A DNA stretch of 25,712 bases from CAZMCC01 sp964564695 (lineage in GTDB: Bacteria; Planctomycetota; Phycisphaerae; Phycisphaerales; UBA1924), in contig CAZMCC010000056.1 of the NCBI GenBank assembly GCA_964564695.1, positions 1 to 25,712 on the forward strand, in the 5' to 3' direction. Each line of letters opens with the position of its first letter. Within the stretch, counting starts at the first letter, position 1. Position numbers and translations under genes: made by a program. The notes under the pieces are model-generated. The model did not search any database. It had not been told where the DNA came from and saw nothing but the letters and a program-made list of their open reading frames with translations. This document shows positions 1-6,279 of the stretch, in pieces.

Positions 1-845
1 GGGGGCGGGGGGGGCATGGTCTCGGGCTGAGCGTCGCCCGCCATCGGCTGCGCGGCCGGGGGCTCGTTCACGGGCTCGGGAGCGGGCTGGGCACCCTTGC
101 CTTCGTTGAGGCGGCGCACCTTGCCGGGCTGCATGAGGGCCATGCTCGCCGCACTATCGACCTGGAAGATCGTGTTCTGCCGGCGCTCCTCGGAGATGAT
201 CTTGAGCTGGTACTGGTCGACGCGGCGCTGCTGCGCATCGGTGAGCGTGACGCCCGAGCGGCTGAGGGCGAGAAGGCCGGCCTTCGCCTCGGCGAAGCGG
301 CGCGACTCGAAGTCCGAGATCGCGCGGTCGACGGCCGGCTCGACGAGCGGGCGCATCTCTTCCTTGCGGGCCGACGCCTCGCTGACGACGTCAGCCAGGC
401 GCTGACGCTTGACGGCGTCGAGTTTGGGGTTCTGCATCACGACGCCGATGTAGCGCTCGGCGCTGGCGACGTCCCACTCGGAGAGCGCGAGCTCGGCCCG
501 CTGCAGGGACGCCTCGACCGGGTCGAGGGCCGCCACCCGGCGCTCGACTTCTTTGAAGACGTCCATCGTCTGCTGGGCGCTGCCCTCGGCCCCCCCACCG
601 CCGCCGGTGCGGAGGACCTTCGTGATCTCGGCCTTGGCCGCGATCACCTGGCCGTTCTTGAGCAGCGCGTCCACCCTCGCCAGCGAGCCGGAGCCCGAGG
701 ACGTCGAGGTGGTCCCGCTCGCCACAGGGGCGTCCAGGGGGGCGTTGGATTGGGCAAGGACGGTCGATGAACTCACCGCGGCGCCGACCGCCACAAGCAT
801 CGCACCGACGATCCGGGTCGCTGTCCGATTCGACTCTCGCCGCAT
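1..845 (-). CDS. Exported protein, N-terminal part (runs off left edge); possibly secretin-like
   Basis: An open frame runs without a stop from an ATG at 845-843 to the window edge, so at least 281 residues are present and the C-terminus is missing. GGGAG lies about nine bases upstream of the ATG. Residues 1-35 form a signal peptide (basic start, hydrophobic core, VLAQ near the cleavage site). A Ser/Gly-rich linker follows, then a long helical region rich in Ala, Glu and Arg (about 50-240) with TPR-like spacing, such as SDFESRRFAEAKAGLLAL. The visible end is Pro/Ala/Glu-rich. The helical N-terminus followed by ALMQPGKVRR resembles, from memory, the N-terminal extension of planctomycete GspD-type secretins; this is a weak inference because no secretin domain is in the window. 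It lies downstream of rpmH and the acidic hypothetical protein on the same strand. Confidence 0.7.
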   Translation of the reverse strand, partial: MRRESNRTATRIVGAMLVAVGAAVSSSTVLAQSNAPLDAPVASGTTSTSSGSGSLARVDALLKNGQVIAAKAEITKVLRTGGGGGAEGSAQQTMDVFKEVERRVAALDPVEASLQRAELALSEWDVASAERYIGVVMQNPKLDAVKRQRLADVVSEASARKEEMRPLVEPAVDRAISDFESRRFAEAKAGLLALSRSGVTLTDAQQRRVDQYQLKIISEERRQNTIFQVDSAASMALMQPGKVRRLNEGKGAQPAPEPVNEPPAAQPMAGDAQPETMPPPP

Positions 846-1161
846 TTTCGCCGTCTCCCAGGTGTCAGGCAGGGCAATTCTCGGCCCCACCGCTTGTCAA
901 GGTTCGTGGACATCCACCGTCGGTTCCCGGACGCTCGCGCATTTGTAACCAACGGTGCAGGATCGATTTGCCGGGCAGTCCGCCGCGCCCACCAGCGCCG
1001 ACGCGACCGCCCCCGGCACACGCATCCGGAAGCTAAGGCCGGGAAGATACCCAGACCGACCCGGTAACGCAAATCCAACTTGGGCCGGGACCTAGAGATT
1101 TTTCACGAGGGGCCGCCGACCCGGCTTCGGCCACATCTGGCCACCCCCGCATCGACGCCGC
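846..1161. other. Intergenic spacer between two minus-strand genes
   Basis: This 316-base gap separates the stop of the acidic hypothetical gene from the start of the exported protein to its left, both on the minus strand. It must hold the leader, and probably the promoter, of the exported protein. I see no convincing -35/-10 pair, no strong terminator hairpin with a T-run and no RNA gene. Short open frames here on both strands are Pro/Arg-rich, lack ribosome-binding sites and look like chance frames in GC-rich DNA. Confidence 0.5.
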
Positions 1162-2499
1162 TCACCCCATCCACCGGGCCCGCCACACGCGCGACGTGTG
1201 GACCCCCGGGGTCACGCTCTTGGGCTTGCCCGCCTCCGTCCCCGGCGCGGCGGGCGGTTCGGCCGGGCCCTCCTGGGCGATGTCCCCGCTGATCACCGGC
1301 CCGGAGGCCGCCTCATCGCCCTCGGCCATGGCCGCGTAGACCTCCGCGAGCTCCTCCGGCGTGATCCGGTCGGCCTGGACCATGAACAACCGCCCCAATT
1401 CGGCGTCCACGGCCAATCCGCGGTCGTCGGCCGGGATTCCGGTCCGCTCGCCGGCCGCAGGGTCGGGACGGGTCCGCTCGCGCTCCTGGGGCGGGACCAT
1501 CCGCTCGGCCATCTCGAGGGCCATCCGTTCGCTCTCCGCAAGGTTGTCGGCGGTGAGGAGGATCTCGGCATATCGCCAGGGCGGGGGCGCCGGGGGCGTG
1601 GGGGGGTCGGTGGGCATGGTCTGTGCCTCGTCCCCCCCCTCGTCGCCCTCCTTGGGGGTTTCCGCGACCGGCTCGGGCGTCTCGCCGTCCTCGTTTTCTT
1701 CCGGCATCGGCGGCTCGAACCGGATGATGCACCGCCAGCCGGTCACGCCGAGCTCGTGCCCGTCGTCGTCGGTGTTGCCGCTCGGGTCGACATTGAGGAC
1801 CAGGCCCCATTCGTCGCGGAGCTCCTCGACGATCTCTTCGGCGGTGAGCAGGTCGGGGCGACCCTCGGGGGCGTCGAGCACGCCGCGGTGCTCGTGGACG
1901 GTGGCGTCGGCCCCGGCGACCTTCTCGATGGGGGAGAGGTCGAAGGCGGCGAGCAGGGACTCGATCTTCTCTTTGTGGTCGGCCTGGACGCGGACGGTGA
2001 CCATTTTGTGCTCGTCGACGAACACATAGAGGAAGGGGTCCTCGGCCATGGCGCCGAAGCCGACGAGGCCGTCCTCGAAGAAGTACCCGCGGTACCGCCG
2101 GAGCGCGTCGAGGATGTGCTCCTGGCCGATGGGGTCGTACGCGACGTAGGGGTCGACCTCGCGGAACGCGTCGGCGCCGAGGATGTCGAGAATGGGGAAA
2201 ACCCGGGCCGGGAGCAGCGCCAGGAGCTGGCGCACGAGCGCCTCGAGGCGCGTCGACGTCACGGCGATGTCAAAGACATAGCGGTCGGGCCACTCTTCCC
2301 ACTGCGCCCCTTCGTCCCCTTCGTCCTCGTCGTCGCCGTCGGCCGGCTCGAACCAGACGGTGTACCCCTGGCGCGGGGCCATCGGCTCCACGGGGTAGAC
2401 CCCGAGGGGGAAGGCGAAGTCATCGATGATGGTGCGTTGAATCGACTCGTCAACGCGGCAGCGAGCCATGGGGCAGTTCTCGCGGCCGGCGCTGGTCAT
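1162..2499 (-). CDS. Hypothetical acidic protein downstream of rpmH
   Basis: The protein is 445 residues from the ATG at 2499-2497. An internal ATG at 2469 (residue 11, MARCRVDES) is an equally plausible start, because AGGGG abuts the first ATG with no proper spacing. I do not recognise the family. There is no signal peptide or membrane segment, so it is probably cytoplasmic. An ordered region (about 15-270) includes GYFFEDGLVGFGAMAEDP and FLYVFVDEHKMVTVRVQADH. A low-complexity acidic and Pro-rich linker follows (about 270-310), then an amphipathic region (about 310-400) and a disordered tail. A very acidic patch (DGDDEDEGDEGAQWEE) lies near residue 55. It begins 62 bases after the rpmH stop on the same strand, so the two are probably co-transcribed. 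Coding is supported by uninterrupted length and sensible composition, unlike the Arg/Gly-rich frame on the opposite strand. Confidence 0.75.
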   Translation of the reverse strand: MTSAGRENCPMARCRVDESIQRTIIDDFAFPLGVYPVEPMAPRQGYTVWFEPADGDDEDEGDEGAQWEEWPDRYVFDIAVTSTRLEALVRQLLALLPARVFPILDILGADAFREVDPYVAYDPIGQEHILDALRRYRGYFFEDGLVGFGAMAEDPFLYVFVDEHKMVTVRVQADHKEKIESLLAAFDLSPIEKVAGADATVHEHRGVLDAPEGRPDLLTAEEIVEELRDEWGLVLNVDPSGNTDDDGHELGVTGWRCIIRFEPPMPEENEDGETPEPVAETPKEGDEGGDEAQTMPTDPPTPPAPPPWRYAEILLTADNLAESERMALEMAERMVPPQERERTRPDPAAGERTGIPADDRGLAVDAELGRLFMVQADRITPEELAEVYAAMAEGDEAASGPVISGDIAQEGPAEPPAAPGTEAGKPKSVTPGVHTSRVWRARWMG

Positions 2500-2561
2500 C
2501 CCCCTGCGCGGCCAAAGCGGGGGGCGACCCGGGCTGGCGGTGGGGAAGAAGGGTCGGGGAT

Positions 2562-2702
2562 TTACTTGTCGGCGACGTTGAGCGACCGGCCCGCCTTGCG
2601 CTTGCGGTTGATCATCTTGCGGCCGTTCTTGGTCTTCATGCGGACGCGGAACCCGATGGACCGCTTGCGCTTGAGACGGCTAATCCGGTGCGGATAGTGC
2701 AT
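2562..2702 (-). CDS. rpmH: 50S ribosomal protein L34 (bL34)
   Basis: This is a 46-residue, very basic protein. Its LKRKRSIGFRVRM and TKNGRKM blocks match the bL34 family core (LKRKRxHGFRxRMxTKNGRKV). It binds 23S rRNA in the large subunit. The ATG at 2702-2700 has GGGAG seven bases upstream, which fixes the start and gives the usual family length of 44-50 residues. The N-terminus MHYPHRIS differs from the common MKRTYQPS. In most bacteria rpmH is followed by rnpA (RNase P protein). Here the next gene, 62 bases downstream, is an unrelated acidic protein. A GC hairpin (GCCCGAC/GTCGGGC, 2728-2747) sits in its leader. Confidence 0.97.
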   Translation of the reverse strand: MHYPHRISRLKRKRSIGFRVRMKTKNGRKMINRKRKAGRSLNVADK

Positions 2703-3135
2703 GGCAAATCTCCCGAAACTCGAAACAGCCCGACCACCGCGTCGGGCCTCGACAATAGGCAACTCCCGAGCCAATGGCGAGTTCCGTTCGGCGTCGGGGG
2801 CCGGACTGCTGACATCGACGTCCGATAACCGATTAGCCACAATAACGACGCCAGTGATGCGATTACGCCAAAATGATGCGTTTTGGCAAACACCCTCGAT
2901 CCCACCCCCTTCGCGGGGTAGATTTGACGTGCTCGGGAGTGCGGTCCCGGGCGTGTTCGGCCGCGATTGCTCGCTGGCCGGCGTCGGAGAGCCGGAGGGA
3001 CTCTCCGCGTTCGACCAGCGAGCACGCGCGACCGACTCCGCACTCGGACATTGACCGAGCAGCGGCAGTCTGGAGTCCTTGGGCGTGCCGCAGCCGCGCC
3101 CAGTCGAGCCCGAAAACGGGCAGAAGTTGCGCGTG
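2703..3135. other. Divergent intergenic region between rpmH and rnc
   Basis: This 433-base spacer must carry the promoters of both rpmH (leftward) and rnc (rightward). It contains a hairpin at 2728-2747 in the rpmH leader. A relatively AT-rich stretch around 2820-2890 contains the inverted repeat GCCAAAA/TTTTGGC (2867-2887), a candidate operator or promoter element. The long hairpin at 2968-3024 in the rnc leader is listed separately. I cannot assign convincing -35/-10 pairs. Small open frames here have no ribosome-binding site and no recognisable product. A frame continuous with rnc extends upstream to a TTG at 3079. Confidence 0.6.
2968..3024 (+). promoter_or_regulatory. Long hairpin in the rnc leader, possible RNase III self-target
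   Basis: The outer arms TGCTCGCTGG (2968-2977) and CCAGCGAGCA (3015-3024) pair perfectly. After one mismatch, three more pairs extend the helix. A small internal loop is followed by inner arms CGGAG AG/CT CTCCG (2985-2991 and 3001-3007) closing a nine-base loop. The structure ends about 110 bases upstream of the chosen rnc start. In Escherichia coli and Streptomyces, RNase III cleaves a hairpin in its own leader to limit its synthesis. The analogous role here is inference. There is no T-run, so it is unlikely to be an intrinsic terminator. Confidence 0.45.
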
Positions 3136-4062
3136 ATGCCGACAGCCAAAGCCAAGCGTTCGGGCGCGAAGCGCCCGAAGACCCCCCCGACCCCCTCGGT
3201 CGATGCACCGAGCCCCTCCTCCGACTCCCCGGCGACCCCGGCCGCGCCGGCGAAGTCGTCGCGGAGCGCCGCGTCAGTTCCGGCGCCCAGCACGCCACCG
3301 GCCGTGCAGGCGGTGGAGCGCGATGACGACGCCTGCCCGCAGGCGGCGGTGGTCGCGGCCCAGATCGGTCATCCGTTCAAGGACATCGCGCTGCTCGAGC
3401 TGGCGTTGTGCCACGCCTCGCTGAGCGAGTCGAGGCTGGATTCGAACGAGCGGATGGAGTTTCTCGGGGATGCCGTGCTGGGGCTGGTGGCGTGCTCGAT
3501 GATCTTCAAGCGGTACCCGGACCTGCTCGAAGGGGACATGACGAAGATCAAGTCGTCGGTGGTGTCGCGTCAGACGTGCGCGCAGATCGCCAAGGCGATG
3601 AAGCTCGACGACCGGATCAAGCTGGGGAAGGGGATGCAGTCGAACGGCGTGCTGCCGGCGTCGCTGGGGGCGGCGGCGTTCGAGGCGATCGTGGCGGCGG
3701 TGTACCTTGATGGCGGGTATCCGGCCGCGCACAAGTTCCTCGAGCCGATCCTGGCGCCGATCATCCAGCGGACGCACGTGGGGGGTCACCAGGAGAACTT
3801 CAAGAGCATCCTGCAGCAGTACTCGCAGCGGACGCTGGGAGAAAGCCCGAGCTACCTGGTGCTCGACGACAAGGGCCCGGACCACGCGAAATGCTTCGAG
3901 GTGTGCGTGGAGCTGGGGACGCGCCGGTTCCCCTCGGTGTGGGGGCAGAGCAAGAAGCAGGCCGAGCAGCAGGCGGCGATTCTGGCCCTTGAAGGGCTGG
4001 GGCTCGCGAAGCGTGATCCGGCGACGGGGGATGTGGCGTTGATCTGCGAGGGGGGGAAGTAG
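3136..4062 (+). CDS. rnc: Ribonuclease III
   Basis: This is a double-stranded-RNA endonuclease acting in rRNA and mRNA processing. From the ATG at 3136 it is 308 residues, longer than the usual 220-250 because of an Ala/Pro/Ser-rich basic N-terminal extension (1-65). The nuclease domain (about 70-215) carries the signature NERMEFLGDAVLG at 104-116, with metal-site acids E105, E108 and D112. The second acidic motif, normally D-x-x-E, reads AAFE (A180-E183), so the first acid is Ala while E183 remains. A dsRNA-binding domain follows (about 221-290), including SKKQAEQQAA. The frame extends upstream to TTG 3079, but nothing supports that start; no strong Shine-Dalgarno is seen for either. A hairpin in the leader suggests autoregulation. 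Confidence 0.95.
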   Translation: MPTAKAKRSGAKRPKTPPTPSVDAPSPSSDSPATPAAPAKSSRSAASVPAPSTPPAVQAVERDDDACPQAAVVAAQIGHPFKDIALLELALCHASLSESRLDSNERMEFLGDAVLGLVACSMIFKRYPDLLEGDMTKIKSSVVSRQTCAQIAKAMKLDDRIKLGKGMQSNGVLPASLGAAAFEAIVAAVYLDGGYPAAHKFLEPILAPIIQRTHVGGHQENFKSILQQYSQRTLGESPSYLVLDDKGPDHAKCFEVCVELGTRRFPSVWGQSKKQAEQQAAILALEGLGLAKRDPATGDVALICEGGK

Positions 4063-4084
4063 GGCGGATGGGCGTGCAACGAGC

Positions 4085-4124
4085 CGTGCCACCGGGCTTC
4101 GCAGCTTTGGGCGAAGCCCGGTGC
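4085..4124 (+). repeat. REP-like palindrome, left copy (inverted relative to right copy)
   Basis: This 40-base element has a perfect 12-bp stem, CACCGGGCTTCG (4090-4101) and CGAAGCCCGGTG (4112-4123), around the loop CAGCTTTGGG, with a GTGC tag on its left. It is the reverse complement of the copy at 4955-4994 at 38 of 40 positions. The two differences form a compensatory pair in the stem (T-A here, C-G there). It begins 23 bases after the rnc stop and flanks the broken RAYT transposase, the expected place for a REP sequence. Confidence 0.85.
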
Positions 4125-4208
4125 AAGCCAAGGGTCCACGGAGAGCTGGGCGGCGGCGGCAAGAGCCACCCCCCGATGCGTTGGTCTGCCGTCCGCCCTC
4201 GCGACGAA

Positions 4209-4248
4209 GCACCGGGCTCCGGTCAGAGCCCCGGAGCCCTGTGGCGCG
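4209..4248 (+). repeat. REP-like palindrome, middle copy (degenerate)
   Basis: The stem GGGCTCCGG (4214-4222) and CCGGAGCCC (4231-4239) is extended by CACC against TGTG with one mismatch. It has the same orientation as the copy at 4955-4994 and shares the flanking GCGAnGAAGCACCGGGCTCC. The loop is different (TCAGAGCC type). It ends 15 bases before the GTG of the RAYT gene, so left and middle copies together sit immediately upstream of the transposase. Confidence 0.75.
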
Positions 4249-4263
4249 CGGTAAGCTGACCGC

Positions 4264-5057
4264 GTGGCCGGCAAGCCCACCCGTATTCGAAAGCGGCTCA
4301 CGCGGCGTGAAATCCCGGGTGACCCGCGGTTCATCACGTTCAGTTGCGAGCAGCGGTCGCCCTTGCTGCGCAACCCTCAGATTGCGCGGCTCTTCCTTCG
4401 GCGCCTCGCGTTCGTGCGGAGGAAACCGGTGCACGCCTGTTCGCCTACGTGGTTATGCCCGAGCACGTGCATCTCTTGATCGCGCCGCCGGATGGGGTCG
4501 ATCTGGATGTGGTGCTGGCGTCGATCAAGCAGCCGTTTGCGATGGTCGTGATCGCACGGTGGCGGAAGCTCGATGCTCCGATCCTCCGGCGCATCACAGT
4601 GTCGAGCGGGTACCGCTTCTGGATGAAGGGCGGCGGGTTCGGCCGCAACGTTCGGGACGAGGAGGAGTTCACGAAGACTGTGCGGTATATCCACGAGAAC
4701 CCGGTCGAGCGCGGGCTGGCGAAATGGGCGGACGAGTATGAGCTCTCCAGCGCGCGGTGGTGGCTGGCGCGCCATCGTGGGGAGTCGCCGCCGACAGGGC
4801 AAGGCATTGTGGCGTGCGACGATCCGCCCGGGGAGAAGAGATTGGCGCTCGTGGAGGGGATTTATGGCGTGGCCAGGGGAGCCGGGAACTGGTACGGCCG
4901 ATGGCGGATGAAGCGCGGGGAGGGGCTGGCATGGGTGACGCCCCCCGCGAAGAAGCACCGGGCTCCGCCCAAAGCTGCGGAGCCCGGTGGCACGACTTAT
5001 GCTTTCCCTTGGGGCGATGGTGACGACAGGTCGTCCACGGCGCCGAGCTTTCGATAG
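4264..5057 (+). pseudogene. REP-associated tyrosine transposase (RAYT, Y1/IS200-like), frameshifted
   Basis: The first part, from GTG 4264, reads RKRLTRREIPGDPRFITFSC and continues to about 4419. The rest continues in the -1 frame from about 4419 as ETGARLFAYVVMPEHVHLLI and onward. Together they make a full RAYT: basic N-terminus, HUH motif (HVH in MPEHVHLL), RWRKLDAPILRR, RFWMKGGGFGRN, and a YIHENPVERG segment bearing the catalytic tyrosine. One G missing from CGGAGG near 4417-4421 would explain the break; no classical slippery site is evident. RAYTs act on REP sequences, and three REP copies surround this gene. The second frame runs through the right REP copy to a stop at 5055-5057, overlapping the tail of the sdpI-like gene. 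It could be a true pseudogene or a sequencing error in a G run. Confidence 0.85.
4955..4994 (+). repeat. REP-like palindrome, right copy
   Basis: The perfect stem CACCGGGCTCCG (4956-4967) and CGGAGCCCGGTG (4978-4989) encloses the loop CCCAAAGCTG, with the tag GCACG on its right. Stem, loop and tag are the reverse complement of the copy at 4085-4124, so the pair brackets the RAYT gene as an inverted pair. It ends two bases before the stop codon of the leftward sdpI-like gene and could also shape the 3' end of that transcript. Confidence 0.85.
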
Positions 5058-5681
5058 ATCACGAACGAGTACACCAACGACCACACGACGGCCACCAGCA
5101 GGGTGCCGATCAGGACCACGAACGCGGCCATCGGCGGCGCCAGGGCGCCGGCCGCGGCGCCGATGATGCCCGCGACCACCATCACCTTGCCGCCGAGCCG
5201 GTGGGTTCGGCGCCACACCTCATCGCTGGCCAGCGTCCACGGCGTGCGGATGCCGACGTAGAAGTTGCCGGATCTTGCCCATCCAGTTGCCCAGCAGCGC
5301 GATCGCCGCTCCGCCGAGGATGCACGCCGCGGAGCCGACGTTGAAGTCGGCGCCGAGCGCCTTGAGCAGGAGGACGACGTGGATCGCGGCGATGGTCGCG
5401 AGCACCATGACGCCGATGCGGCCGTAGGTGATGCGGAACTTGTCGAAGTTGGCGCGGTGCGGGCCGATCAGCGGGAGAACGGCCAGCAGGCCTCCCACGG
5501 CAACGCTGACCGCCGGCGCGAGGAGCGCCAGCACCGGTCGGGAGCCGTAGGCGTCGGGCTCGCCGCTCAGGCCGTAGTGGACCGGCACGCGCTCGGGGAG
5601 GCGCGAGTACACCACGAGGGTGAAGGCGATCTCGACAATCAGGATGATCCCCATGAAGACGATGTGCTTGCGCGGCATCAT
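4997..5681 (-). pseudogene. SdpI-family membrane protein (DUF1648 + SdpI), frameshifted
   Basis: The gene starts at ATG 5681-5679, with AAGGAG eight bases upstream, and its ATGA start overlaps the stop of the ArsR-type regulator, so the two are translationally coupled. The N-terminal part (DUF1648: membrane helix, RLPERVPVHYGLSGEPDAYGS) is followed by several more helices to GNWMGKIR. There the frame breaks near 5264-5270 (one base extra or two missing). The other frame continues as NFYVGIRTPWTLASDEVWRR, then THRLGGK and two more helices to a stop at 4997. This exactly fits the conserved SdpI core (GKIRPNxxxGIRTPWT). In Bacillus subtilis, SdpI gives immunity to the SdpC toxin and sequesters SdpR. 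No SdpC toxin gene was seen here. Either recent decay or an assembly error. Confidence 0.85.
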
Positions 5682-6046
5682 GTCCGGTTCTCCTTCTTGC
5701 TTTTCGCGTGCGTGTCCGGCGGTGTCGGGCGGTCTTCGTGCCGCCGGGGTGATCCGTTGCGTTTCGGGCGCGGCGAGCCGGTGCGCGGTGCGAAGTTGTC
5801 CATCAGGAACTGGACGAGGTCGTCCACGACCGACGTGTTGAGTTCGTAAAGGAGGAACTGCCCGCGGCGCTCGACGGCGACGAGGTCGGCGTCCTTGAGG
5901 GCGCGCAGGTGGAACGACAGGGCGTTGGGTGCGATGGCGAGCCGCTCGGCGATCTCGCCGGCGTTGAGAGGGCCGCGCCGGAGCTCCTGGAGGATGGAGC
6001 GGCGGGTCGGGTCGGCCAGCGCTTTGAAGGTGGTGTCGAAGATCAC
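5678..6046 (-). CDS. ArsR-family transcriptional regulator, SdpR type
   Basis: This is a 122-residue winged-helix repressor starting with GTG at 6046-6044, giving MIFDTTFKALADPTRRSILQ. The helix-turn-helix is about 22-50 (GEIAERLAIAPNALSFHLRA), followed by the wing with RRGQFLLYELNTSVV. These segments match the SdpR subgroup of ArsR regulators, which lack metal-binding cysteines; none are seen here. The basic tail after residue 95 is probably disordered and overlaps the start of the sdpI-like gene by four bases (ATGA). Members of this group repress their own operon and are relieved when SdpI holds them at the membrane. A promoter and palindromic operator lie just upstream. No Shine-Dalgarno precedes the GTG. 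Confidence 0.9.
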   Translation of the reverse strand: MIFDTTFKALADPTRRSILQELRRGPLNAGEIAERLAIAPNALSFHLRALKDADLVAVERRGQFLLYELNTSVVDDLVQFLMDNFAPRTGSPRPKRNGSPRRHEDRPTPPDTHAKSKKENRT

Positions 6047-6068
6047 GGAGGAGTGTCCATTTCAATAA

Positions 6069-6111
6069 TTCAACAACTGTTGAAGTATACGGGCGGGCGG
6101 GGGGGAGTCAA
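6069..6111 (-). promoter_or_regulatory. Promoter and palindromic operator of the sdpR/sdpI-like operon
   Basis: On the minus strand, TTGACT (-35, 6111-6106) and TATACT (-10, 6089-6084) are separated by 16 bases. The near-palindrome TTCAACAACTGTTGAA (6069-6084) has perfect 7-bp half sites and starts at the -10 box, covering the expected transcription start. It is an AT-rich island in very GC-rich DNA, and a third TTCAA lies beside it at 6061. The layout fits autorepression by the ArsR-type protein. The predicted start is about 30 bases before its GTG. Confidence 0.7.
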
Positions 6112-6279
6112 GGGGCTCGATGCGATCCGGACCTTCGCGGACTCAGGTCCGGCGTCACGGCGGCGCCGTCGTGCGAGCCCGCTCCGCCCTGTCGCTTGCT
6201 CGCCCAACTCCGCCGGTCTTCGCGGTTCTTTAACACGGCCCGCGTCGCGTCGCGCACCGCTTCCGCGACAATCCCCGCC

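Noticed and set aside
1198..2697. 499-codon plus-strand frame opposite the acidic protein and rpmH
   Set aside because: It covers rpmH on the other strand, is Gly/Val/Arg-rich and resembles no family. The minus strand fits better.
3079..3135. TTG start extending RNase III by 19 residues
   Set aside because: No ribosome-binding site, and an ATG is available at 3136; the extension has no family match.
4414..4425. Programmed -1 frameshifting in the RAYT gene
   Set aside because: No X-XXY-YYZ slippery heptamer or clear downstream structure is visible. A lost G is simpler.
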